Assembly: GCA_009746045.1 (NCBI GenBank)
Contig: RPFO01000412.1
Span: forward strand, 1,124,813-1,149,812
Length of the DNA stretch: 25,000 nt
Direction of reading: 5' to 3'
Source of the DNA: Mesostigma viride
Taxonomy: Eukaryota; Streptophyta; Mesostigmatophyceae; Mesostigmatales; Mesostigmataceae
This document shows, piece by piece, positions 9,529 to 19,354 of the stretch. A program made the position numbers and the translations under genes. Every line of letters begins with the position of its first letter. Within the stretch, counting starts at the first letter, position 1. The notes under the pieces were generated by a model that saw only the letters and a list, made by a program, of their open reading frames with translations, searched no databases and was not told the origin of the DNA.

Positions 9529-9557
9529 GTGGCCCTTAGCCGGGTGGATTACCTTAC
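9529..9557 (-). repeat. Right terminal inverted repeat
   Basis: Perfect 29-bp inverted match to 6318-6346. The inner repeat CAGGGGTGGCCCTTA lies about 165 bp further inside (9350-9364), whereas on the left it lies 6 bp inside, so the right end carries extra sequence between the two motifs. Confidence 0.9.
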
Positions 9558-9750
9558 TACGTAAAAAAGCACAGACTGGTGCAGCGTCACATCCATACAA
9601 CGTAAAATTACCGCCGCACAGGCATGAGGCCGGCAGCAATAAACTGGCAGCCAGCAATAACCGAACATTGGCCGCCGCAAGATAGTCGTCGGTTGCTGGT
9701 ATTTCACTTCTACACTTCACAGACTGCTTTTGAGTTTTGAGCATTTCCAG

Positions 9751-10393
9751 CGAACGTGTTTCCCACTTGAAGGAATGTGGACAAAGGCTAGACTTGGTGA
9801 TATATCGATTACTGATCGCCTTGAAATACATGAAGGATGATCAATTAGTGAAAGATCACGGTAGTTACATCAACAGGAAGTTGTACAAGAATGAAGGGAC
9901 TGCTGCAGAAGTTGCCAAGGAACTGCTTCCCACCGTTGTAACGCATTTAGACAACGCTTGTGAAGGGGTTTGCGAAGTGCTCTCTGCGGCAACTTGTAAT
10001 GACAAGGTGAAAGTGACATTTCGGAGCTTACAATTCCCTCTTGGATGTACATGCTTGACAGCACATACCGGCAAAGTTTGTTGCCATTTTATTGCATCAT
10101 TGCTTTTCCACAATGTGTGCACTCACGAGAACTTGGATGTATTATTGTGCAGACGCGCCACATTTGGTGTTCCTCGTGGGAAAGTTTTCCAAGTGTTTGC
10201 TGATGAGGGGGAATTTGTCAAGGAAGAAATGTCCAAGTATCCCACAGATCGACCCGAAAAAGAAGTGGAAGCTCCAACGACGTACGGATCGCGAATTTGT
10301 GCGAGCAACGCAACCCAGCCGGTGCGTCTGTGCCCACGATGGCAAGACTTTCTGCAGCCTATTCTACCTACCCACGAAACCCCGACTCGGTAG
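9751..10393 (+). CDS. Exon(s) encoding a SWIM zinc-finger protein, possibly transposase-derived
   Basis: The frame has no ATG at its start. A good acceptor (catttccag, ending at 9750) suggests an internal exon. It encodes a helical lead-in (SHLKECGQRLDLVIYRLLIA), then a SWIM zinc finger CTC-x8-CCH (CxCx8CxH; codons from 10046 to 10087) in the context CTCLTAHTGKVCCHFIASLL. SWIM fingers occur in MULE/FAR1-like transposases and in various nuclear proteins. After about 10250 the sequence turns charged and then low in conservation signals, so the stop at 10391-10393 may not be real; another frame is open at 10297-10743. The exon lies 194 bp outside the right inverted repeat, so the element may have inserted into an upstream intron. 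Upstream exons were not identified. Confidence 0.5.
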
Positions 10394-10826
10394 AATTCAT
10401 TACTGGATGCCGCCAGCGGCGTTCTCATTTTCCTCAGGAAATTGACGTTGGCCGGGTTCAGCCTATCCTGTCTATCACCCATTTATCCTGCAAACCTGAG
10501 ACCACACGTACCCGCGCCGGCAACCTCTCAAGCTGCGAAACCAGGACCCGGATTCCTCAGGACGAGGACTGTCTAGCTCCTGTGAAACGTGCATCTCGTC
10601 AATCTCGGCAAAAGTTTAAGTGTCCAGTATCGAAGGATGGCCGAACCTGGGAAGGGCCATGGATGGGCGGGGATGGCCCCGTTGTGCGTCGGGGTGTGAT
10701 TTCGTCTCGATCTATGCCTGCATCAATCGAAAAGCTAATGTGATCCCATTCAGTATATCCAGCTAGAACTTCCACAGGTTTTCATTTCTTCGATATCTAT
10801 TTCATTTGTTACGGACGTTTGCAAAT
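10394..10826. other. Spacer before the HSPA12-like gene
   Basis: An open frame (10297-10743) covers most of it, rich in Arg, Ser and Pro, without a recognised domain. It may be a continuation of the SWIM gene through an unseen splice. The last 80 bp would hold the promoter and 5' UTR of the next gene. I see no convincing TATA box or canonical heat-shock element. Confidence 0.4.
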
Positions 10827-13800
10827 ATGACCACCAGCGCATCACGCTTCGTCGTGGCATGCGACTTCGGGTCGACGTTCTCTGGATTTGCCTACTGCAG
10901 GCGAGACCATCCTGCCGATATCTACGTTCGATATGACTGGGAGGACCAGGTCGAGTATTGCGCTGGCACATATTGCAAGACGATCACGGCCCTGTATTAC
11001 ACAGGCGGTGGCGCCTTGGCTCCGGCCCCGGCGTGGGGCTGGCCCGCCGTGCGGAAACACTTCGACACTCAACAGGGTCGAGCGGGAGGCCCCAACCTCA
11101 TCACCCGCTTCAAGCTGCTCCTAGCGGATGAAGCGCAGAGGATGGCGATGTTCTCCCAAGCTGGTTCCACCCCGGACGATGGGACATCTGTCACGGCTGC
11201 GAACATCGACTGGGCGGTGCGCCTCCCTGTAGGGAAGACGGTGGAGGATTGCGTCGCTGATTACCTGCGCGGTCTGTCCGGCCTGGCCATGTCGGACATT
11301 CGATCCAAGTTTGGCCACCACGTCGCTGATGATGACATTCAGTGGTGCTTGACAGTGCCGGTACGTCGCAGCCAAGACTAGAGTGGTCGTAATGCCTCTT
11401 GCGTGATGATTACGTAGGTGGCTGCAGAACTGCCATGTACGGCCATGGTTTGTCGTTGTGCGATCGGGATGTGACTTACACTCCATCTTATAATTTCATG
11501 CCCGCGACTGGAGGAACGTGCCAGGGATTAGCCCGGCTTATTCCACATGGGATGCCATCACTGTAAGGGATCTTTGGGGTCACATATCTACAAACACATA
11601 CACGCATCTTCCCTTCCTCCTCCACAGTGCGCCTCTCTCTGGGTCCAGGGCATTCTGTTCCTGGCCCCTTCCTCCCCATCAACCCCCCTGTCCTCTCTCT
11701 TAAATTTTCTTGTGGATACTACTACGTACAAAGAGGTGTCCTGGTACCACATCCTTGCTTTGTAGGTATTGTGTCCTGTGAGACTAATGTGGCTGCTTGG
11801 GTGGCTGCACATGTTTAATTTGTTAATGGTAGGACCCATAGGCAAGAAGAGTCTTTGCTTGCAAACCGCTTGCAACTAACAAACTTCTATTGCCACCTTA
11901 TGGACGTGTTGTGTGCATGCTGTCTCGTGTACCCAGGGCATTCGCTACAGATCCTTCACTTCTACCTTTCACTGTCACCCATTGGGCTCTTTTTCACTTT
12001 TTGCCCACTGGACCCAATAGTGCGCGCGCACGCCATCTCACGGACTGCTTGTCCATCCCTTCTCATGTGCCCTGGTGCGCGCGCAGGCCATCTGGGACGA
12101 GGCCGCAAAGGCTGCCATGCTGCGCGCCGCTGCCAAGGCAGGGATGGTCAAGATGAACACGACGGGTGCCGGCAGCAAGCACGCGCCGCTGCTGATTTTA
12201 GAGCCGGAAGCGGCCTCCCTCTACGCGTTCAACATGCTGCGGAACGGTGACCTGGACCACGCAAAGGTGGCCATGGTGGTGGACGCGGGCGGGGGCAATG
12301 TGGACGTGGTGGTGCACAAGCTCGAGTCGGCGTTGGGGGACCCCCAGATGTGCGAGGTGTGCAGAGGGTCCGGCGACCTGTGCGGGGGCGTGTTTGTGGA
12401 CAAGGCGTTTGAGGAGTATTTGGCGAGGAGGATGCCCTGCTACGCTGCGTTCAAGCAGCAGCACCCGCAACAGGTGGGTGAATGAGAATTTGGGTGGGTG
12501 AATGAGGCTGCAGCAGATGGGTGAATGAGGCCCCTCCACAGGTCTGTTTCATCTCCACGCACTTCCGCAAACATGCGTTCTTTGCAAGGTGTGACTTACA
12601 GGATGCGAGCAAGTGGGTTCGTGCATGCTTGGGCTGTACTGCAACAGTGGCCATAGTTACTTGGATCTATGGGAGCACTTGGGGGGGTCCTTGGATGCGG
12701 AGGGGCATTGCTTGAGCACCAAACCTCAGCACCAAACCTCAGCCGTCTGGTCGGCATTGGAAGGCCAGCGTTTATATGCGGGAGGTCTTAACGTTTGGAG
12801 GGACTTGGAGTTCCAGCTGCACGTTCTTCGTTGTTTGTTACTTGGTTAACTGTTGCCTGGTAACTTAGAGAAAGACATCTTTTTTTTGCTGGTGGCCCAC
12901 CCACATTGTGGTCGCTGTGTAAATGCCACATGTATCAACAACAGGCGGCCCGGCTGATGACTGACTTCGACCGAAACAAGCGCACCTTCTCCGGCCAGAC
13001 AGGGGATGCGTGGACCCTTGACTTGCCGGCCAGCCTGTCGCGCATGTGGGCAGCGGAGCAGGGGGCGGGCAGCAATGAAGGGGAAGGTGGGAGGGATGCC
13101 ATACCGCATGGAGAGAAGGGCTGTTGACAAGCAGCCAGCATCCTTGCGGGGTTGGCTTGTCTGCTGCATCGTATGTCAGCTTTAGGGCAGGCTGATCCTC
13201 TGCTTTGATGGTTTATGCGCAAATGGTTTCTACTGTCACTGGGCTTGGATTTTGCTGGCTATCATGTCTAAAACAGCGTTCTATCCGGGCTGTGCCCACT
13301 AGTAGTGTTCATGTCCCTTTGTCACATCAATCCACTGCCAGAGGTTTTGATCATCCTCGTGGGGTAAAGCTTCAGGGTCCTGGTTTGCAAAGTTCTTACC
13401 TGCTTTAATTCCATGGTCTATGGTAGTAAATTTTGTATGCTGCATATTATAGCACATGCTTCCGTGGCTAATGGCCTAACCATGACCTTGCTTACCATGC
13501 ATCACTAATAGTAGTATATGCACAGCGCGCTCTGCCAATAGGCTTGTCCTATGATCGACCAGCACAAGCGTCCTTTGTTGTCCTGCGTTATCATGCATTT
13601 GCAATTGTGAAATTGATCGGGTGGAAGCAGACATGTCCATTGAGAAGCAATTCATCCTTACTAATGGTGGCTGAAGTGATGTGCATTTTGTTTGGGCTAT
13701 GCATATGTGTGGCTGGAGTTGCATGTTGGGACAGACAGCAATAATGCCATTTATTCTTGGATATATGCATCTAGTGGTATTAAGCTAGGTTGAGACATAT

Positions 13801-15024
13801 GTTGCTCTATGACAATGCCTACCCGTTGGTTTCACCTTTGAAAGGTCGCCCTGGTCTTTATAATATAATGCATGCCGTTTTCTTCTGCATTACTTGATGC
13901 TGTTGTTGTTCCTATAATGCATTCTTTATTTATCGTGTATGCCATATATCACGGTATAGTCTCACAGTCTGTATGGTATCGTCTCACAGTGTGGACACTC
14001 TAGAGGACGTGTCGTTCCTGGTCGGCACATTGTCAATCAATGCAGCCAACGAGCAACGGGGATGGGCAGAAATGGGAAAAGGGGTTGCAAATGTTCTTTT
14101 CTTCGCTATTCCAACATCCAGGTGCTATATATTGCTTAATTAATTGATTTATCCCGGCCCATGTTCTGGGATAGTACGTTGCATAGACCAGCTTTGTTGA
14201 GACTGGTGTTATAATATAGTATAATTTTATTATACACTGACTGTTTCTGTTCCCTATACGCGAAATGTAACCTTGTGACACCCCCAGACTTTGATGCGCT
14301 GGAGATTTCCTGTGATATCATGAAGGCGGTGTTTGGCCCCGTGGTCAATCGTACACTGCACCTGATGGAGAAAATGCTGAAGGATGCAGCTGCAAGCGGC
14401 ACACCTTGCGACACCATCCTGGTAGGTGGAGGCCTGTCAGCCTCCCCCTACCTGTTCGCTCGCATCAAGGAGCGGTTTGGGCGCAGAGTGCAGCACATCG
14501 TGCGGCCCCCGGCTGACCCTGACAGCGCGGTGATCCAAGGTGCGGTACAGTATGGGGTAAACCCAGAGGTGCTCGTCAGCCGGGTGTCGCGACGGTCATA
14601 TGGGGTGCAATGCAACACTCCTTTTGATGCCAGCAAGCATCCTGCTGACAAGAAGGTTGAAATCGACGGGGACATCCTTTGCAGGGATTCGTTTTTTCCT
14701 TGCGTTAAAGCAGGAGAGAATGTTTCTGTGTACAAGGCTAAAAAACACGTGTTTGTCCCATCACATGCAGATGCTACAGCAGCATTAATCTCGATCTGGA
14801 GTATAGCAGGCCCCCCACCTCTGCTTGTGACACATCCATGGATGCAACACGAGGGAACATTGCGGGTAAATCTCCCTGATACATCCCTTGGGAAAGAGAG
14901 AAAAATTGCCGTGACTTTCTTCTTCGGCAGGACCCGCTTTGAGGTCAAAGTGCATGGGGTGAACTGCCCAGCACACGGGGAACTGAGTAAGAGCTTTGAA
15001 TTTTCCCGAAAGCTTCGCTACTAG
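10827..15024 (+). CDS. HSPA12-like Hsp70-superfamily protein, four exons, apparently complete
   Basis: The gene is join(10827-11360, 12087-12473, 12945-13086, 14288-15024). All introns are GT-AG. Phases are 0, 0 and 1, and the total is 1800 nt (599 aa plus stop), somewhat shorter than human HSPA12A/B (about 680). Residues 9-21 (VVACDFGSTFSGF) form the first phosphate loop. Residues 244-247 (DAGG) form the second. VGGG (400-403) followed by SASPYL is the adenosine motif. The later IQGAVQYGVNPEVLVSR and RRSYGVQ stretches are typical of HSPA12 rather than canonical Hsp70, and the usual Hsp70 substrate-binding domain and EEVD tail are absent. The expected role is an ATP-binding actin-fold protein; its client is unknown. 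The ATG at 10827 starts the conserved domain directly. A retrotransposon begins 52 bp after the stop, in the likely 3' UTR. Confidence 0.88.
12474..12530 (+). repeat. Triplicated GGGTGAATGAG at the intron 2 donor
   Basis: GTGGGTGAATGAG forms the donor at 12474 and recurs at 12494; GGGTGAATGAG recurs at 12519. The repeats duplicate the splice-donor sequence within 50 bp and could offer alternative donors, though both later ones would follow the in-frame TGA at 12483. Confidence 0.7.
13087..14287 (+). other. Intron 3 of the HSPA12-like gene
   Basis: A 1.2-kb intron with donor GTGGGA and acceptor cccccag. It contains only short frames without recognised domains and a short imperfect direct repeat of TCTCACAGT around 13960-13990. 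The first intron (11361-12086) and second (12474-12944) likewise hold nothing recognisable beyond pyrimidine-rich stretches. Confidence 0.75.
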
Positions 15025-15071
15025 CGGGAACCATGGTAACCTGGTGGCCGTCAAACAGGGGGGGAAGGCAG

Positions 15072-15076
15072 CATAG
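15072..15076. repeat. Target-site duplication, left
   Basis: CATAG directly abuts the 3' LTR and is identical to 24540-24544, as expected for an integrase making 5-bp staggered cuts. Confidence 0.93.
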
Positions 15077-15856
15077 TGTAACGACTAAAAATGATCATCA
15101 GCATCATCCACAGTCCAATATGAAAGATCTTTTTACCTGGGTTGCCTTCTTGAGTTGCAGAACTTCAAGTATCCGAGCAACGTTGAGATGGAAATTCCAC
15201 AGCACGTGATTTAGGGAATCACACCCCTTGTAGACACAAAGACAAGCTCGTGTGTAGACGACCTCTGTGGAACTGAAGGACGTCTATAGCCAAGGGGCTT
15301 TTATGGATTGGACAACAAAGCCAAGCTTTATTATACCATGGTGAATCAAAACCAACGTAGCAACAATGGCGACCCCACGTCCTTGATATCGACGTGCTTG
15401 TCGAGCTTGCTCCAACCTTAGCCTGAAGAGAACCAATCAGAACCATGGAATCCTATACAAGATCTTCGTATCCATCCTAGTCACACAAAACAGAACAACA
15501 CCACACACAGCCTGGCAGAATCTTTCCATGAGATCCTAAATCTGTCGTGAGCACTGAAGTCCCAAAGGAGCATTTAAGACTCAATAGTACCAACTAACAA
15601 ACTACAACCCCACGTGGATCAGGCCACGACCAATGAGGGCTCCTATCAGTAGTATCAGCCAACAAACTACAACCCTACGTGGATCAGGCCACGACCAATG
15701 AGGGTTCCTATCAGTTGGCTGACAAAGTATCAGCTCCAAGTACCGTCGTCTTAGAAACCTCATAACTTTCTCAATACTGATCCAAAAGTCCTCGAATAAA
15801 AGCCAAACATTCACAAAACAAAGGATGTAACAACAAAGTCATTTTTGCTTGTTACA
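15077..15856 (-). repeat. 3' LTR of the retrotransposon
   Basis: 780 bp, matching 23760-24539. It carries the same internal duplication at 15596-15650 and 15661-15715, so the duplication predates this insertion. It starts 52 bp beyond the stop of the HSPA12-like gene. Confidence 0.97.
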
Positions 15857-15869
15857 TATCTCCCCCTCA
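15857..15869 (-). promoter_or_regulatory. Polypurine tract
   Basis: The minus strand reads TTGAGGGGGAGAT immediately before the 3' LTR, the expected position and composition for priming plus-strand DNA synthesis. Confidence 0.85.
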
Positions 15870-16247
15870 AAACTGGACCTCCCAGGTCCAATAGCCAACT
15901 CTTGAAGGCAGAGGAACATTGAACAGAAATCCACCATCTCTTGGGAAAAGCAGATGGGTTTTTACATCCCTGAAAACAGGGCCTCCTATCTCATAACATC
16001 TAGTCACAGGTCTCTACAGCAAACAAGTCACTACCTTATCTACTATAAAGCCAGATAAACACATCTCATAATACAAGGTCTTCCATTCAGCATCCTGGAA
16101 CCTGGAACTCTGGACTGGAACATCAGAACTGGACTGGAGCCCCCCCCCATCATCCATCCTGGAATCCCCCCCTCACACCACAATCCAAAGCACCTTCCAT
16201 GCTCTTCCCCCATCCTTCCCCATCCTCTTCCTGCACAGCTCTGTTCT
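15870..16247 (-). other. Retrotransposon 3' untranslated segment
   Basis: Between the end of the extra ORF and the polypurine tract there is no coding frame with recognisable content. It contains a C-run (16140-16148) and pyrimidine-rich sequence on the + strand. Confidence 0.5.
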
Positions 16248-17389
16248 TCACAGGCTATACCAATCCCCATTCACACCATCCTTGCCCCTGGTCCCAAACA
16301 AGGGAAACTGCTCCACCATGTGAACCAAGTCTGGCCAGTTCCTGCTGACCTGCAGCACCATGCACGTCTCTGCAGCCCCTGCTGCCATCTGGGCAACATA
16401 ACGCAGGCATGTCCCTGGGTAGGAGAGAAGCACCACAGACTGGCTCTCAGGATCCATCACCCAAGTAGAAGACGTCTTGTGCCTGCTCACCCATGACCTG
16501 TACGCCCACCAGAACTGGAGAAAGGTCTTGACCACTGACCACTTAGCACCTATCAAAGGCACCAACACCCTCAATGGGGTCAGACGAACCTTGAGCTCCA
16601 TGGTGTACTTAGGCAACCCTGGGCTGCAGAAAAGGTTGGATGTCTCCAAAGGGAAGCACCCCTTGACCGAGCTGGAAGAAGAAGGAGCCAAGTCAAAGTC
16701 TCCCTGCTGACTGAAAACTCCAACAACTCCATGTAGGAGGCCTCACCCATGCTCACTGGCTGGAACTGCATGAAGGCTCCTTTCAAAGCCTCAGGCAAGG
16801 TGGTCAACATATCCTGCCCCTCTGCAGGTCTCATGTCAATCTCAGGTCCTGGAGTCAAGGCAAACATCCTGTGCAACAGGTGGCCCACAAAAGGAGAGCC
16901 AATCTCATACAGGCTGGTGTGCAACTGAGACAAGACCTCCTCCACATAACCCTCAGGGCTCACTTCCCCCTCCTCCCTGTTAAGGGCAGCCACTGCCTTG
17001 GCCAGCGTCTCACAATGCTCACAAGGTCCCATGCACTTCCTGTGATCCACATAGGCCACCACATTCTTGACAGGTACCACATGACGAGGAATCTGAATGA
17101 TGGGAGTGCTGCTGGAGCTGAGAGCTATGTTAACACCACTCCCCATCTGGGCTGGGACAAGGACAACCCCTGAAGAAGCTCCTGTAGCTTATCCTGCTTG
17201 GAGATCACTGAATGCAAGAGCTTGTTAATGGTATCCATCTGCTGACCCCTCCTAAGGTCACGCCTGACAATACTGTCAAACAGGGATTCCACATAACTCA
17301 TGGGGTTGGGGTTCTGGATGCATACCCGTGACCCCTTCCTCCGTGGTGGCGCCCAGGCCCAAGTTGGGGTACGTGAACTCCTCCTCCAT
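16248..17389 (-). CDS. Extra sense ORF downstream of pol, unknown function (frameshifted)
   Basis: From an ATG at 17389, 78 bp after the pol stop, coding-like sequence of about 380 residues runs to 16248 through four frame segments. They are MEEEFTYPNLGLGATTEEG; then YVESLFDSIVRRDLRRGQQM and DKLQELLQGLS; then IPRHVVPVKNVVAYVDHRKC with MGPCEHCETL; then YTMELKVRLTPLRVLVPL and onward to GVNGDWYSL. A CxxxCxxC cluster could bind a metal. No signal peptide, transmembrane segment or furin site is visible, so it does not look like an envelope gene. I do not recognise it. Its place between pol and the polypurine tract, on the same strand, suggests an accessory protein or captured host sequence. Confidence 0.6.
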
Positions 17390-17467
17390 CTGGGACCACA
17401 CAGCATGCACGAAGAAACCATTCGTTAGTCCTGAGATATAGGAAGGGGAGCAGTGGTTTTCACCAAC

Positions 17468-18499
17468 TCAGTATACCAAGAAGGAAGAGTGAGCCCCTTC
17501 TTTGGCAATACTCCTGGACCACTCATGGCAGTGAGTCAAGTCAGACAACCACAGCCATGTGGCAGTAGACTCTAACTCTCCTTTCCAGTGCACCTTAAAC
17601 TGCAGCTGCTTGGTCCTACCCTTTCCTTTGACTCTGTGAGCCACCAGCTGCTCCACTTCATATATCCTCTCCCCCTCAGTATCCAGCTCAAATGGTAAGG
17701 GAGCAGAAAGGCGTCCCTGCAAGGTATTGCGTTTATACAGTTTGAGCTGGGCCAGGTGAAACACGTTAGTCTTAAGCCTCCAGTGGGAAGGCACCTGGAC
17801 TTGAACTACAGTCCCATAGTGGAAGGTGTCCAGGACAGGGTAAGGTCCCAACCACAAGGGTTGCAGTTTCCTGCATTGCTCCTTTTCAGGTAGCACACGA
17901 TTAGCCTCCAAGAGCACCAGGTCACCAGGAGCCACAAAGGTGTGTGTAGCCAACATCTGTTGCCAAGCATTGTTTAAATACTTGTCCTGTGCATGCAACA
18001 TCTGAGCAGCCACCATACTGTGAGCTTCCTGGAAGGATGCAATCAACTGGTGGACAGAGGTTAGGCGTCTTCTGAAGGGGCCTTCAGCATCCCTATCAGG
18101 TAACTCCAGGTCAAATGGAGTCAAGGGGCACTGGCCATGGCAAATGACAAATGGAGACATTTGGTGAGGAGCCAGGGGTGAGTTGTTGATGGCAAACTCT
18201 ATGAAGGGAAGTTTCTTGTCCCATTCCTTGTTATCATGGGTACAATAGTGCTTCTGGCATTCCCGTACAATACGGTTCAGCCTCTCCACAGCCCCCGTGC
18301 TGGCACACCTGTATGCTACTCCAAAGGCCAACTTAGTGTCTAGGATGTCAAAGAAGGACTTCCAAAACCCAGACATCCACAAGGGATCCTGGTCAGTGAT
18401 GATTACACGTGGCATGCCATGCAATCTGTACACTCCTTCATGAACAACTCTACACACTGGGCAGCTGTGAGATGGGCATTGCAGGGGATGAGGTGGCAC
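17468..18499 (-). CDS. pol: pol: integrase second part with C-terminal chromodomain
   Basis: The second catalytic Asp is in VIITDQDPLWMSGFWKSFF and the Glu in STGAVERLNRIVRECQKHY, completing D,D-35-E with some change around the usual YRPQTDGQ. The GPY/F-type region is LGPYPVLDTF, followed by VFHLAQLKLY. Residues 279-330 (IYEVEQLVAHRVKGKGRTKQ then LQFKVHWKG and TWLWLSDL) form a chromodomain, which in chromoviruses tethers integration to modified histones. The true coding part begins about 18420, at VHEGVYRLHGMP; residues before that are a shadow of the other frame. Confidence 0.93.
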   Translation of the reverse strand: MPPHPLQCPSHSCPVCRVVHEGVYRLHGMPRVIITDQDPLWMSGFWKSFFDILDTKLAFGVAYRCASTGAVERLNRIVRECQKHYCTHDNKEWDKKLPFIEFAINNSPLAPHQMSPFVICHGQCPLTPFDLELPDRDAEGPFRRRLTSVHQLIASFQEAHSMVAAQMLHAQDKYLNNAWQQMLATHTFVAPGDLVLLEANRVLPEKEQCRKLQPLWLGPYPVLDTFHYGTVVQVQVPSHWRLKTNVFHLAQLKLYKRNTLQGRLSAPLPFELDTEGERIYEVEQLVAHRVKGKGRTKQLQFKVHWKGELESTATWLWLSDLTHCHEWSRSIAKEGAHSSFLVY

Positions 18500-19341
18500 A
18501 TTCTAGACAGCCTGTCCATCACCACTAGTATCCTGTCATTGCCAGCATCAGAAACAGGCAAGCCACAAATGAAGTCCATGGTCACACTGATCCAGGGTCG
18601 AAGGGGAATAGGCATGGCCATAGGAAAGATAGGCACTGCCTGAGTCCTAACCTTATTCCTTTGGCATGAGTCACAGGAAGCCACATAGGCTTTGATATCA
18701 CGAAACATGCCAGGCCACCAAAACCTCTCTTGTACTTCATGGAGAAGCTTAGCATACCCAGGATGACATGCAGTCACGTCGTCATGGAAGCAATGCAACA
18801 CAGTGGGAATGGCCATTTCTGGCACATAGACCTTCCTGGTTACTACATGATCTGCATCCTGGGTGTGGACATACAGGACTCCCTCCCAGTACTCCACAGG
18901 TCTGTTACCAAAGCTTCCTTCCTGAATGGCCTTAGTGGCCAGGTCCTCAGTTTTAGTGAAGGCCTTAATCACGTCCAGCAGGGCTATACTCATAGGGTTA
19001 GGCAGGACTAGCTGTTTGCCAGGTCCTAAAGGCTGCAGCTGCAGCACCTCACCCTCCTGCAGGTGACTAGTGACTAGATGCTTGGATGACAGAACATCAG
19101 CCACAGGTGTACGTGACTTCCCCTTGATCTCAGCTGCCAATCCTCTAGACTTGGTCAGCATCCCTGGCTCCAGTATCCACTTCCTGGGCCGTCCCTTCCC
19201 CCTCCTAGGATTCTCTGTGCTTGGTTGTGTAGTGAGAGTGGGCTGGCTACTAGCAGAACCCTCCCTAAGACTGCTCTGCAGTGACTGACCCCCACCCTGG
19301 ACGCCTGTCGACCCTGGGACAGAGCCCTGGTCAATGAGCAT
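18403..19341 (-). CDS. pol: pol: integrase, zinc-binding and first catalytic part
   Basis: 312 codons, in frame with upstream sequence ATPVEASFSHEM, so one shift joins it to RNase H. It begins with a Ser/Gln-rich linker and an AT-hook-like RRGKGRPRKW. The HHCC zinc-binding domain reads HCFHDDVTACHPGYAKLLHE, then WWPGMFRDIKAYVASCDSCQ. The core starts at PWISVTMDFICGLP, which supplies the first catalytic Asp, followed by ILVVMDRLSRMCHLIPC. The frame runs out at about 18420 and continues in the next. Confidence 0.92.
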   Translation of the reverse strand: MLIDQGSVPGSTGVQGGGQSLQSSLREGSASSQPTLTTQPSTENPRRGKGRPRKWILEPGMLTKSRGLAAEIKGKSRTPVADVLSSKHLVTSHLQEGEVLQLQPLGPGKQLVLPNPMSIALLDVIKAFTKTEDLATKAIQEGSFGNRPVEYWEGVLYVHTQDADHVVTRKVYVPEMAIPTVLHCFHDDVTACHPGYAKLLHEVQERFWWPGMFRDIKAYVASCDSCQRNKVRTQAVPIFPMAMPIPLRPWISVTMDFICGLPVSDAGNDRILVVMDRLSRMCHLIPCNAHLTAAQCVELFMKECTDCMACHV

Positions 19342-19354
19342 CTCGTGACTAAAG

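Larger units (their letters stand above)
6318..9557. mobile_element. Putative DNA transposon with 29-bp terminal inverted repeats
   Basis: The sequence at 6318-6346 is exactly the reverse complement of 9529-9557 (29/29; core AATCCACCCGGCTAAGG). A second motif, TAAGGGCCACCCCTG, occurs at 6353-6367 and inverted at 9350-9364, so AAGGGCCAC appears twice near each end, like subterminal transposase sites. Both ends also have a nearby poly-C run. If the termini are AGGTAATCC, the flanks are TA on each side, as in Tc1/mariner insertions; TA is self-complementary, so this is weak evidence. No transposase motif is recognisable inside. The alternative is two smaller related elements in opposite orientation. 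The perfect outer repeat makes chance very unlikely. Confidence 0.6.

Noticed and set aside
10744-10826. Heat-shock element upstream of the HSPA12-like gene
   Set aside because: AGAACTTCC has only one base between GAA and TTC, and no array of properly spaced nGAAn units was found.
15219-15814. Short open frames inside the LTRs (also at 23893-24497)
   Set aside because: They occur in untranslated LTR sequence and resemble no known protein. Their duplication only reflects the two LTR copies.
16248-17389. Envelope gene of an endogenous retrovirus-like element
   Set aside because: No signal peptide, transmembrane helix, cleavage site or fusion peptide is visible, so I list it only as an unknown accessory ORF.
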